64,000 nt of DNA. Origin: DASPSR01 sp035516175 (GTDB lineage: Bacteria; Nitrospirota; UBA9217). A program made the translations under genes and the position numbers. Positions 1-8,059 of the stretch are shown one piece after another; position 1 is the first letter of the stretch, and each line of letters begins with the position of its first letter. A model generated the notes under the pieces. The model was not told the origin of the DNA, ran no database searches, and saw only the letters and a program-made list of their open reading frames with translations. The stretch spans positions 4,692 through 68,691 of the forward strand of contig DATJAO010000008.1 of NCBI GenBank assembly GCA_035516175.1, read 5' to 3'.

Positions 1-707
1 GGAGATCCGAGGATCTCGGCGCTTTCATGAAGCAGGCGGCCGCCGGAAATAAGTGTTATTTTCTCTATGCCGGGCCAGGTTATTAGTTGAGAAACGGGCG
101 TGTTGCCAATAAGGTAATCAATAAGCCCCTTGTCTCCCGGACACCCCAGGTACTTATGGATGCTTTGCTTTCTCAGATCACTGTCGACAAGCATGACCGT
201 ACGCTGGAAATCCCGCGCGATGGAGACGGCGAGATTTATTGCGGTGAGCGTTTTCCCCTCGCCCGGGAGTGCGCTCGTGACCATGAGCGTGTTGGTAAAA
301 GGCTCCCTGGTCCGCTGCAGGACCTGCGTCCGCAATATCTCGAAGGATTGCTCCGCCGTCGGGTTGTCAAGACACGGGAGACACCGGTTCTTAGCCAGAA
401 GCAACGGGTCCAGTATAACCATCCGGGACTTGTTATAAACCGGTGATACCCATCCGGCCAGGTTTTTGTCCTGATCGCTGGCATCGTTCCAAACGGAAGT
501 TGGCGGTTCTTTTATTTTCTTGTTTCCGCCATTTCGCCTGATAAGATCCATCGTTTCCTTGATCTTTTTCGTCATCGATCCTCTCTTAGCCAGGTTTTTG
601 TCCTGATCGGTGGCATCGTTCCAAACGGAAGGCGGCGGTTCTTTTCGTTCCTTGTTTCTGCCGTTTCGTCCGATAAGTTTCATCGTTTCCTTGATTCTCT
701 GTATCAT
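1..707 (-). CDS. Polysaccharide-locus tyrosine autokinase (CpsD/CapB type), 3' end outside window
   Basis: Cytoplasmic BY-kinase domain that partners the Wzz-like protein encoded just upstream and controls chain length and export by autophosphorylation. The reading frame stays open to the window edge, giving 235 visible codons. A Walker A motif SALPGEGKT lies near residues 145-153 and a Walker A' motif VMLVDSDLR near 171-179, as in exosortase-linked kinases (TIGR03018-like, from memory). The C-terminal Tyr cluster is not visible. The start at 707 has GGAGAG six bases upstream and lies 31 bases after the Wzz stop. A second in-frame start at 575 also has a good ribosome-binding site, because a 132-base segment is duplicated in tandem here. 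The true start is therefore uncertain; the kinase call is firm. Confidence 0.88.
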   Translation of the reverse strand, partial: MIQRIKETMKLIGRNGRNKERKEPPPSVWNDATDQDKNLAKRGSMTKKIKETMDLIRRNGGNKKIKEPPTSVWNDASDQDKNLAGWVSPVYNKSRMVILDPLLLAKNRCLPCLDNPTAEQSFEILRTQVLQRTREPFTNTLMVTSALPGEGKTLTAINLAVSIARDFQRTVMLVDSDLRKQSIHKYLGCPGDKGLIDYLIGNTPVSQLITWPGIEKITLISGGRLLHESAEILGS

Positions 708-721
708 CGATTCTCTCCGTA
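458..721. repeat. 132-base tandem duplication at the 5' end of the kinase gene
   Basis: The stretch beginning at 458 recurs beginning at 590, giving two adjacent copies of about 132 bases with scattered substitutions. The unit equals 44 codons, so the frame is kept. Each copy carries a ribosome-binding site, an ATG and an N-terminal stretch with the words IKETM and PPSVWND or PPTSVWND. The duplication either lengthens the protein N-terminus or creates two alternative starts. Confidence 0.9.
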
Positions 722-738
722 TAACCATCGTGAATTCT

Positions 739-2310
739 TTAAATAGGCATGTGCCTCAAGACACGCATAAAGAAGACATCCAAATCCATGAAAAAGAAAT
801 GGATTACTACAGTAATGACTATTATCAAGAGGAACGAAGAGACAACGGCTATTTTGAGCCGCTTCTTTTTACGCAGTTGGTCCTCGAAAGTTAAGATCTC
901 CGGGATCTCCGTCAGGACAGGAAAAGGAAAGTTCTTTACCAAATCCTCCGCCTTCCGGGCAGAACGGTCGGATGCCTCCTGGAACGACGCAGTCCCCACT
1001 CCAGATCCGATGCCCAGAATGAGTCCGATAAGAAGAATGGCCTGACGGTTCGGCCGTACCGGTTTTTCCGGAAGTCTTGCCGGATCGATCAGCGTGAACC
1101 GTTCGCCCATCTGCTCCTTTTCCAAGCCATGGGCAACCTTGGATTCCATGTATTTTCTCATGAGATCGTCATATTTGGCTTGGGTATTGTTCCGCTCGAC
1201 AGTCAACTTCTTGTACCCTTCCTCGACTTTGGGGGCCGCTTCCAGCCTGTGCCGGAAATCATTTTGTTTCCGATCGAGTTCTTCGAGCTGTTGCTTAATG
1301 GACTTGATCTCTGCCTGGACGCTGGCCAGTTGCGCAGCCAGCGCCACGTAGCCGGGATTGTCCGGTTTATCCTGCGCAGCAGTTTCGGTTGTTCTTGCCT
1401 GGAGCTTTTTTTCAAGATTGGCGATCTCCAGCTTGGTTTTGATCACATCGGGGTATTCCTCCGAATATCGCGCTTTCAGGCCGTTGAGAACGACGCGAAG
1501 TTCCTTGAGCCGTTCTTTGTCCTGATTGGTTGTGTCTGGCGCCATGGTCGCCAGCTCAGTCTGGTAATAGCTCTCTTTTTCCCGGAGAGACCTGAGCTGC
1601 TCGTTTAATTGGTCCCGGTTTCGTTCATTCCAGTCAAGGGATTGGAGGTTAAATTGGAGCAGTTCGGGCAGTGCCCGGCTATGCTGTTCTTTGTAGACCG
1701 CGATCTTTCTTTCCAGGTCGGCAAGCGTGGCTTGAACGGAATTCATTTCCTCCTCCAAGAACTTCGTCGTGCCTTCCGTCTGCTGGTCGACCACCTTCAT
1801 ATTCTCCTCGAGATAGAGAGATGCGAGTTCGTTCGCGACTTGCTGAACCACTTGCGGATTATTGCCCTCGTAGGATACGGTAAAGGCAATGGCAGCTGTT
1901 GTTTTCTGTCCTGTCCTCCGATCGATGACGTCGGCCATCACGATATCGAACTTGATGTCCTTTTTCCGCATGTCGTCGATGATCTCTTCCGATGACAACC
2001 TGTTGCTTTTGTCAGCATACAGGTTGAAGCGGTGGATAATGTCGAGCAGTCGCGAAGAGCTCATGATCCGCTGGTTGATCTGCTGCAACCGCTGTTCAGC
2101 GTAGCTCGTCACGGCCGCCATCACGTACTCGCGGGAGATCTCCTGTTCCTCGATGAGAATTGTGGACGTAGAACGATAAACAGGCTTCCAGAAATGAAGG
2201 ACCAGCGCGGCAAGCAGAAGGATGACAAATGTGGGAACGCTGAGCGCCCAGCGTCGTCGTTTAACGATACTGACGATATCCCTGATACCTGTTATTTTGG
2301 ACTCCTCCAT
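739..2310 (-). CDS. Wzz-like polysaccharide chain-length determinant (exosortase-locus type)
   Basis: Inner-membrane co-polymerase that sets polysaccharide chain length and pairs with the downstream tyrosine kinase. The 523 residues hold an N-terminal membrane segment near 20-42, a long periplasmic part rich in coiled coil (about 170-390), the proline-rich motif PEKPVRPNR before a second membrane segment near 430-450, and an extra hydrophobic segment close to the C-terminus. This matches the PEP-CTERM-locus chain-length family (TIGR03007-like, from memory), which is longer than classical Wzz. It sits 11 bases after the outer-membrane barrel gene and shortly before the kinase, the usual order in such loci. 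Confidence 0.88.
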   Translation of the reverse strand: MEESKITGIRDIVSIVKRRRWALSVPTFVILLLAALVLHFWKPVYRSTSTILIEEQEISREYVMAAVTSYAEQRLQQINQRIMSSSRLLDIIHRFNLYADKSNRLSSEEIIDDMRKKDIKFDIVMADVIDRRTGQKTTAAIAFTVSYEGNNPQVVQQVANELASLYLEENMKVVDQQTEGTTKFLEEEMNSVQATLADLERKIAVYKEQHSRALPELLQFNLQSLDWNERNRDQLNEQLRSLREKESYYQTELATMAPDTTNQDKERLKELRVVLNGLKARYSEEYPDVIKTKLEIANLEKKLQARTTETAAQDKPDNPGYVALAAQLASVQAEIKSIKQQLEELDRKQNDFRHRLEAAPKVEEGYKKLTVERNNTQAKYDDLMRKYMESKVAHGLEKEQMGERFTLIDPARLPEKPVRPNRQAILLIGLILGIGSGVGTASFQEASDRSARKAEDLVKNFPFPVLTEIPEILTFEDQLRKKKRLKIAVVSSFLLIIVITVVIHFFFMDLDVFFMRVLRHMPI

Positions 2311-2321
2311 AAAGGCTCCTT

Positions 2322-3593
2322 CTATTTATACTGACTTGAGCTGCAATAGGGGAAACGAACGGTCAAAAGGATGAAGAACAAATCTCTATACGCCGTGCCC
2401 GATGCAATGTAGTCGATCCTCGTGTGCTCGTATGATGCTTCTAGTGCTAGGTCCCTTTCGCCGCTCATGCGGGCAAGGTCGTAGCGGATGACCGGCGATA
2501 TGGTGACGTTGGTCTGTGTGAGGACATGAGCGGTAGTATATGTGGTGTACCCGGCCACCAGGACGGCCGATAGTTCACCAGTAATCTGATGCCTCGCCGT
2601 GAATGTTAAGGCTTGGCGCTGGGCCGGAGTCTGGTGTCCCGAAGCCAGGTAGGCCATAGTGAAATCCTGAATATAATGAAGCTCTGCGCCCGTGTATTCC
2701 CCCTGATAGCTCAGGGAAAGTTGACCCGTTCCAGCTGTTTCGGTATAGTCCTGTTGTTGGTTGCCGAAAGGAGCCAACTGGTTCACAAATATCTCAGTGT
2801 CTGTGCGGCGCATGCCGCCATCCACGAGGATGGTCCAAGCCTTGCTGATATCGTATGAGAAACCGATGGTCCCCATGACATTGATGGTTTTCGAATCAGG
2901 AAAGAGATACTGGCTATATCCAGTGTTGATCCTGCCATTCACCCGAGGAAGGTCCTTGCTTAGATCGATGACAAGTCCCGCCTTCGCATCATGTGAGGTG
3001 TCACGATATTGCGGGATTTCATAGGAACTCCAGCCGAATTGGTACATGGCCGAAAGCGATGTCGTTTCTGTCATATGGTAGTCCATGGACGCCGAGGCTA
3101 AGATACTCTCCACAGGCGTCGCTATAAGGGGCAGTGTTGTCGATGAGGAAGTATTTCCTCCACCGGTGTTCGAGTCATGGGTTGGAGGTAGTGAAGAAGA
3201 GCTAGTCGCTGACCCAAGGCTTGGATTGGAGTCCTTTGCGTAGCCGGCTTCTGCTGAGACATTGAGCAGTGGTGTTGCGGAATATCGTATACTGCCGTTA
3301 TAATGCTGATTGGTTGCATCAAGTTCCTCATTTCTGGAGTAAAGGAGCCTTTGCACCTGAAGTGACAGCAGGGAATCAAGCCGTACTGTCTTGTCGGTCA
3401 TCGCAAATCCAAGCGATGGGATGGTGATATAATCCTTCCTGATATTGTCCGCGTCGGTGGCCAGCAGGATGTTGTTGTTATATTGCTCACTTATTGCCAG
3501 GGACGGAACATAACAGATCTCATCACCCCGGACAATTGCCGGGCAGGCCAGCATGAGCATGATGAGCGTGACGAATCGCCTCACGCTCATCAT
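2322..3593 (-). CDS. Exosortase-locus outer-membrane beta-barrel protein
   Basis: 423 residues with a cleavable signal peptide (hydrophobic core near 8-20, cut after about residue 23) followed by alternating polar and hydrophobic strands with aromatic ends, typical of an outer-membrane barrel. Placed between Wza and Wzz, it resembles the PEP-CTERM-associated family TIGR03016, whose function is unknown but which may form or assist the outer-membrane export path. The start codon overlaps the Wza stop by four bases (ATGA), indicating translational coupling. A low-complexity Ser/Thr/Gly loop lies near residues 130-155. The barrel assignment is by composition and context, not by a diagnostic motif. 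Confidence 0.75.
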   Translation of the reverse strand: MMSVRRFVTLIMLMLACPAIVRGDEICYVPSLAISEQYNNNILLATDADNIRKDYITIPSLGFAMTDKTVRLDSLLSLQVQRLLYSRNEELDATNQHYNGSIRYSATPLLNVSAEAGYAKDSNPSLGSATSSSSLPPTHDSNTGGGNTSSSTTLPLIATPVESILASASMDYHMTETTSLSAMYQFGWSSYEIPQYRDTSHDAKAGLVIDLSKDLPRVNGRINTGYSQYLFPDSKTINVMGTIGFSYDISKAWTILVDGGMRRTDTEIFVNQLAPFGNQQQDYTETAGTGQLSLSYQGEYTGAELHYIQDFTMAYLASGHQTPAQRQALTFTARHQITGELSAVLVAGYTTYTTAHVLTQTNVTISPVIRYDLARMSGERDLALEASYEHTRIDYIASGTAYRDLFFILLTVRFPYCSSSQYK

Positions 3594-4186
3594 GGTACTA
3601 CGACAACATCGCCTCTTCTGAGATGGATGTTCTGCTCCAGGTGCTTTCCGTTCACGACCTCATCGTAATCGAAGGGGAATATGGTGGTCTCGTTTTTGCC
3701 ATGACGTAATATCCTGATCTTAGTCCCTTTCGCGAAAGCGTTGAGCCCCCCGGCCGTGGCTAGGGCTTGCAGGACATCCACGTCGACAACCATGAAAAAC
3801 CTACCGGGATTGTTCACCTTGCCGATGACATAGATAACCAGGCTGTTGATCTGCTTTACATCGATATAAAGAACGACCGTCGGGACGAAGCGCTTTAGTT
3901 TGCCCTCCATCTCCGATTTCAACTCGAAAACGGTCTTGCCCGAAGCGGGGATATCCCCGATAAGAGGAAACGAGATGAACCCGTCAGGCCTGACCACGCA
4001 GGAACGTGTCAATGCATCGTCCTTCCATACGGATATGTCCAGGACGTCACCTGGACCGATCTGATAGCCCTGTTCCACACTCGTAGCAGTCGGTGACGGG
4101 GCCGATTCGCTTGATCCCTCGGTCAGGGCCGGGATCGAGACACCCAGCAGACCGACCATCAACAGAGCCAGTATTGTGCGCGCCAT
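3590..4186 (-). CDS. Wza-type polysaccharide export protein (Poly_export plus SLBB)
   Basis: 198 residues with a signal peptide (about 1-22). A polysaccharide-export domain follows, with the family-typical words GPGDVLDISVWKDDAL and VVRPDGFISFPLIGDI, and then one SLBB beta-grasp domain beginning at VYVIGKVNNPGRF. This is the short exosortase-locus form of the outer-membrane/periplasmic export component (TIGR03027-like, from memory), with only one SLBB repeat. There is no lipobox, so membrane anchoring must differ from that of Wza lipoproteins. It is translationally coupled to the barrel gene downstream. Confidence 0.9.
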   Translation of the reverse strand: MARTILALLMVGLLGVSIPALTEGSSESAPSPTATSVEQGYQIGPGDVLDISVWKDDALTRSCVVRPDGFISFPLIGDIPASGKTVFELKSEMEGKLKRFVPTVVLYIDVKQINSLVIYVIGKVNNPGRFFMVVDVDVLQALATAGGLNAFAKGTKIRILRHGKNETTIFPFDYDEVVNGKHLEQNIHLRRGDVVVVP

Positions 4187-4219
4187 GTTTCCTGTGTTCC
4201 TCCTTGTTTTTATTTTGGA

Positions 4220-6214
4220 TTAGCGAATTGCCGCCATCGTCTTCTCGGCCTCGTCCCTTCCAGGGAACGCTACTTTTGAAACGAGGGCCGTCTGCAAAAA
4301 CTGCTTCGCCTTTTCCGGATTCCCGAGCCGATTGTACGCCATGCCAAGGTGGTAGTTAATGATCGGGTTCCCGGCGCTCCCGTCCTGTGCCTTTTTCAGC
4401 AACTCGACGGCCTGCTGCATATCACCCTTCCGGTAGTGGACCCAACCCAAGGTGTCTAACACCGTCGGATTGTCGGGATTCAGAGATCTCGCCTTCTCGG
4501 CAAGCGCAAGGGCACGGTCAAGGTCCTGTTTTCCACTGCCATACTCGCACAGAAGATAAGCCAGGTCGTTCGTCGTCGACCAGAGATCCGGTTGGATCTG
4601 CACGGCCTGTTCCATTTCGTTTATGGCCTTGCCCCATTTCTTCTGAGTACCGTAGAGGGCGCTCAGTTTGACGTAGATTGCCGGATTTTTTGGCGTGTGA
4701 CGCTTGATTTCCAGGTACTCCCCTTCCGCCCTCCGCTCGTCCCCCGCGAGCAGCATCAGGTCTCCCAGATCGGCACGCGCGTCCAGGTCCATGGGATTCG
4801 CGGTCAGCAACTTGCGATACTGCGCTTCGGCATTCTTGAAATCCTTTTGTGCTGTATAGACGCGGGCCATGGCGCGGATCGTCTCGCGGAAGTCCGGTTC
4901 GATCTTTAATGCATTCTGGAGTGTATCGAAGGCCAGCTTGTACTCCTTGTTCAGGAGATGAGCGTCTGCCAGTCCAACATAGCCGGGAATGAACTGCTGC
5001 CGTTCGTTTACCACCGTCCTGAACGATGACACAGCCTGAAGAGCTTCCTGTTTCCTGAGATGAATGGTGCCGGCGATAAAGTTGGCATCGACGTTCTTCG
5101 GGCTTTCCTTGATCACCTCGTCGACATACTTTTTCGCCTTGTCCAAGTCCTGGTGGGTAAGATAGTACTCAGCCAAGGAATTCTTGGCATGCAGAATGTT
5201 GGGATTTGCAGGGTCCCGATCCAACCCCAGGCATTCCTGCAGGACGGCAAGCCCCTGATCGGGGCGATTGTCTGCAAAGTAGAAAGCCCCAAGGACAAAA
5301 CGGATAGTGAAACTCTTTCCATTCTGCCGTATCCCTTCCTTTAATAATTCCTCGCCGTCGCTCGGCCTCTTTCTGGTGAAATAGAATTGGGCCGCCTGGA
5401 CCCACCGGTCCTCCTTCTTGGGATCCGCCTGTACAAACGCTCGCAGCACATCCCTTGCCTGCTGCTCCCTGCCAGACTGCCAGTAGATCCCGGCCAGGCT
5501 GAGGCGATGCTGGGTCACCTCCGGTTCAAGCTCGATGACCTTCTGCACTTGGCTTACCGCCTCATCCATCCTATTCTTCTTTATATAAAAATCGGCAAGG
5601 CTAAGATACAGGGGAACGGCTTTCTGATTGTCCTTGATGCCATCCAACAGGACCCGCTCGACGTTCTGTGCGTCATTCTTCTGGGCATAGATCGAGGTCA
5701 GCATCAGGTAGCCCTCGGGTTTATGCACGTCGCGGCCCAGGACAGACTCGAAAAACTGGCGCGCCGCTTCCAACTCCTTTTTCTTCAGCAGTACTGCCCC
5801 TTTGAGGATGAGCGCGTCCTCGTAAGCTGGTTTGTTCTTGAGGACAAGTTCTGCCTTATTCATGGCATCATTGGCATTGCCGCCCGCCAGGAGGAACCAT
5901 CCAACCTGAACCTGGGCCTCCCAGTGCTGGGGATTTAGCTCAACAGCCTTGGAAAAGCTGCCAGAAGCTGCGCGGGGGTCCCCGGACTTGAGAGCGGTCA
6001 TTCCCAGCATGTAGTAGGCATCGGCATACTTAACATCTATCTGGATCGCGTTGCTGAATTCCAGCCTCGCTTTAGCGTACTCTCCTTTTTCATACAGCAC
6101 CCTGCCCTTGTTGTAGAACTTGGCTTTTTTTTGCTCGGGCCCGCCACAGGACACAATCATCATAACTGCGAATAGCGCAACGGTTACCATGAACATCCGG
6201 TTCTTCATCCACAT
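4220..6214 (-). CDS. TPR-repeat lipoprotein of exosortase loci (PrsT-like)
   Basis: 664 residues with a lipoprotein signal ending in IVSC (Cys23 from the chosen start) followed by an almost unbroken series of tetratricopeptide repeats to the C-terminus. Recurrent words are A-x-Y-x-x-G, LNP and WxxYRKGD. It resembles the PEP-CTERM-system TPR lipoprotein family (TIGR02917), whose members are 800-900 residues in many genomes, so this one is short. It probably acts in the periplasm as a scaffold in export or sorting. The ATG at 6214 is preferred over a GTG at 6223 because GGGGAGG lies eight bases upstream. Confidence 0.85.
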   Translation of the reverse strand: MWMKNRMFMVTVALFAVMMIVSCGGPEQKKAKFYNKGRVLYEKGEYAKARLEFSNAIQIDVKYADAYYMLGMTALKSGDPRAASGSFSKAVELNPQHWEAQVQVGWFLLAGGNANDAMNKAELVLKNKPAYEDALILKGAVLLKKKELEAARQFFESVLGRDVHKPEGYLMLTSIYAQKNDAQNVERVLLDGIKDNQKAVPLYLSLADFYIKKNRMDEAVSQVQKVIELEPEVTQHRLSLAGIYWQSGREQQARDVLRAFVQADPKKEDRWVQAAQFYFTRKRPSDGEELLKEGIRQNGKSFTIRFVLGAFYFADNRPDQGLAVLQECLGLDRDPANPNILHAKNSLAEYYLTHQDLDKAKKYVDEVIKESPKNVDANFIAGTIHLRKQEALQAVSSFRTVVNERQQFIPGYVGLADAHLLNKEYKLAFDTLQNALKIEPDFRETIRAMARVYTAQKDFKNAEAQYRKLLTANPMDLDARADLGDLMLLAGDERRAEGEYLEIKRHTPKNPAIYVKLSALYGTQKKWGKAINEMEQAVQIQPDLWSTTNDLAYLLCEYGSGKQDLDRALALAEKARSLNPDNPTVLDTLGWVHYRKGDMQQAVELLKKAQDGSAGNPIINYHLGMAYNRLGNPEKAKQFLQTALVSKVAFPGRDEAEKTMAAIR

Positions 6215-6277
6215 GTTCAACACCTCCCCTTTTCCATAGCCGGTATCTAATAAACTGCGGCAATTGTTTACGTTTAT

Positions 6278-6321
6278 CGGGTCATGTATCGTTCGGGCGA
6301 TACCTGTTCGGTCCTGACCCG
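6278..6321 (-). promoter_or_regulatory. Nested hairpin between the WecA-like and TPR genes
   Basis: A 44-base element in the 128-base gap. An outer 7-base arm CGGGTCA pairs with TGACCCG and encloses an inner GTATCG/CGATAC hairpin with a six-base loop. No T-tract follows on the minus strand, so it is not a standard terminator. It could be a processing or attenuation site or an operator. Confidence 0.4.
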
Positions 6322-6351
6322 GATGGATCCGTACCCGCTGAAAACCCCTTG

Positions 6352-7995
6352 TCAGACTCCCACGTATCCCCGTACACCGAGGACCAGTGTTACCAAAAAC
6401 GTCGCCGTCGCAAGGACATCAAAACTTTCCCGAAGCTCATTGATCAGCACTTCGTAGCCGAAGAAGAACACGATGATCTCCACTGCCAACAGTCCCAGGT
6501 TGAAATGCTGCACAAGCTGACCCGTCAGGTTGGGTACGGTCACGGCAATGAAGATGATTAGAAAGTCCATGGTAGACATTCTGAATCCTTTCGATCGCCT
6601 CGAGAACTTGACCGTGAGTATTATGAACAGCGCAATGATGCCGAAGCACAACCGGTAGAGGAATAGCGCCTGCTCGTTCATCCAGGAAGACCTTCCTTCC
6701 TCGATGCAATAGAGAACGAGGGGAATAGTCAGGTACAGCACCAGGCGCAGACACCCACCCAGGAATTTCTTCCCAGCAAAGAAGACTCCCAGGATCAACA
6801 CGCTAGCGCAGAGGGCCGTGTTAGACACATAGACGGGAATCCGCGCTGGAATGAAGCAGGAGGCCAAAAAGAGGAGTGGGATGGCTAGCTTCGATACACC
6901 AAAGGATACCCTGATAACAAAGTAACTCTCCCTGATCTTCCGCAGCCAACCTTTGACCACCTTCTCGATCTCGGGAAAGCGCGGCAGCCGAAGGACCTTG
7001 CGGTCCGCCGCAGCGAACAGGCTTAGCATAGCCACGCAGAAACCACTATAGCCAGCCACGAGAAGCCAGTCGGAATAATATCTAAAGAAGATGGCTGACA
7101 GGATCATCAACGCCTGGATCAAATAGATGACGAACACTGCCTCGGAGTGGGAAAGCCCGAAGCTGATCAGTCGGTGATGAAAATGATTCTTGTCCGGTGA
7201 AAAAGGAGATCTCCCCTGGTTGATTCTCTGCACCATTACGGTCAGGGTATCGAGCACGGGAAGTCCGAGGATAATGAGAGGCAGTACCGGGCTCAAGGGA
7301 GTATTGCCTTGAGTCGTCTTGACCGCTAGTACGATAGCGGTGAACCCCAAAAGTTGACTTCCAGTATCTCCCATAAAGAGGCTGGCAGGATGGGTGTTGA
7401 ACCGGAGAAATCCGAATATCGCCCCGGCCACGGCCATGGTTATGAGCAGGACCGTGTTGCTGCCATCGAGATAGGCGAGATAGCCTATGCAGCAGAAGCT
7501 TAGTAGCGAGACCCCCCCAGCCAGTCCGTCGAGGCCGTCAGCCAGGTTCAGGGCGTTCGTGACGCCGACTATTACCACCAGCGAGAGCGCAATCTTCATC
7601 CATTCGGTCAGTTGCATCTCACCTGGCAGCAGGCTGCCAAGGGAACTGATCTTAAGCCCGCCATAGAATATGATAACCAGGGCTGCGAGGATCTGTCCGC
7701 CGAACTTCGTCTTGTAATTGAGCCCTTTCATATCGTCGATTAATCCGAAGAGTATCAGGATACTCGTTGCAGCTATAAAGGCACGCACGAACTCGTCAGC
7801 TATGGTCCAGAGAATGATGGGGATGAAGACACCGACGGCCATTGCTAGCCCCCCGATCCTCGGCACCGGCCGGACATGGATCTTCCGGGGGTTAGGAAGG
7901 TCCACAACCTGGTACCTGTCCGCAAACCTGATCATCATAGGTATCAGGCTGACGGTGATAAAAATGGAAATAAGAAGTGTCGAAAAATAAATCAT
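6352..7995 (-). CDS. WecA/MraY-type undecaprenyl-phosphate sugar-1-phosphate transferase with C-terminal extension
   Basis: Initiates the repeat unit by moving a HexNAc-1-phosphate (GlcNAc-1-P in WecA) from its UDP carrier to undecaprenyl phosphate at the inner membrane. The first 350 residues carry the hallmarks: PRIGG near 45-49, DDMKG at 87-91, NALNLADGLDGLAGG at 147-161, MGDTGS at 208-213 and HFHHR at 271-275. WecA is about 350-370 residues, whereas this protein has 547. The last roughly 190 add several more hydrophobic segments that I do not recognise. WecB- and WecG-type genes nearby support GlcNAc as the first sugar. Confidence 0.9.
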   Translation of the reverse strand: MIYFSTLLISIFITVSLIPMMIRFADRYQVVDLPNPRKIHVRPVPRIGGLAMAVGVFIPIILWTIADEFVRAFIAATSILILFGLIDDMKGLNYKTKFGGQILAALVIIFYGGLKISSLGSLLPGEMQLTEWMKIALSLVVIVGVTNALNLADGLDGLAGGVSLLSFCCIGYLAYLDGSNTVLLITMAVAGAIFGFLRFNTHPASLFMGDTGSQLLGFTAIVLAVKTTQGNTPLSPVLPLIILGLPVLDTLTVMVQRINQGRSPFSPDKNHFHHRLISFGLSHSEAVFVIYLIQALMILSAIFFRYYSDWLLVAGYSGFCVAMLSLFAAADRKVLRLPRFPEIEKVVKGWLRKIRESYFVIRVSFGVSKLAIPLLFLASCFIPARIPVYVSNTALCASVLILGVFFAGKKFLGGCLRLVLYLTIPLVLYCIEEGRSSWMNEQALFLYRLCFGIIALFIILTVKFSRRSKGFRMSTMDFLIIFIAVTVPNLTGQLVQHFNLGLLAVEIIVFFFGYEVLINELRESFDVLATATFLVTLVLGVRGYVGV

Positions 7996-8059
7996 ATGTA
8001 TTGCCCAGCGACAAAGAACAGAGGTATATATTGAACGTCGCTTATAACGATTAGGGTCC

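Noticed and set aside
87..446. Plus-strand open frames over the kinase gene
   Set aside because: They are shadows. The minus-strand frame has Walker motifs and stays open to the window edge.
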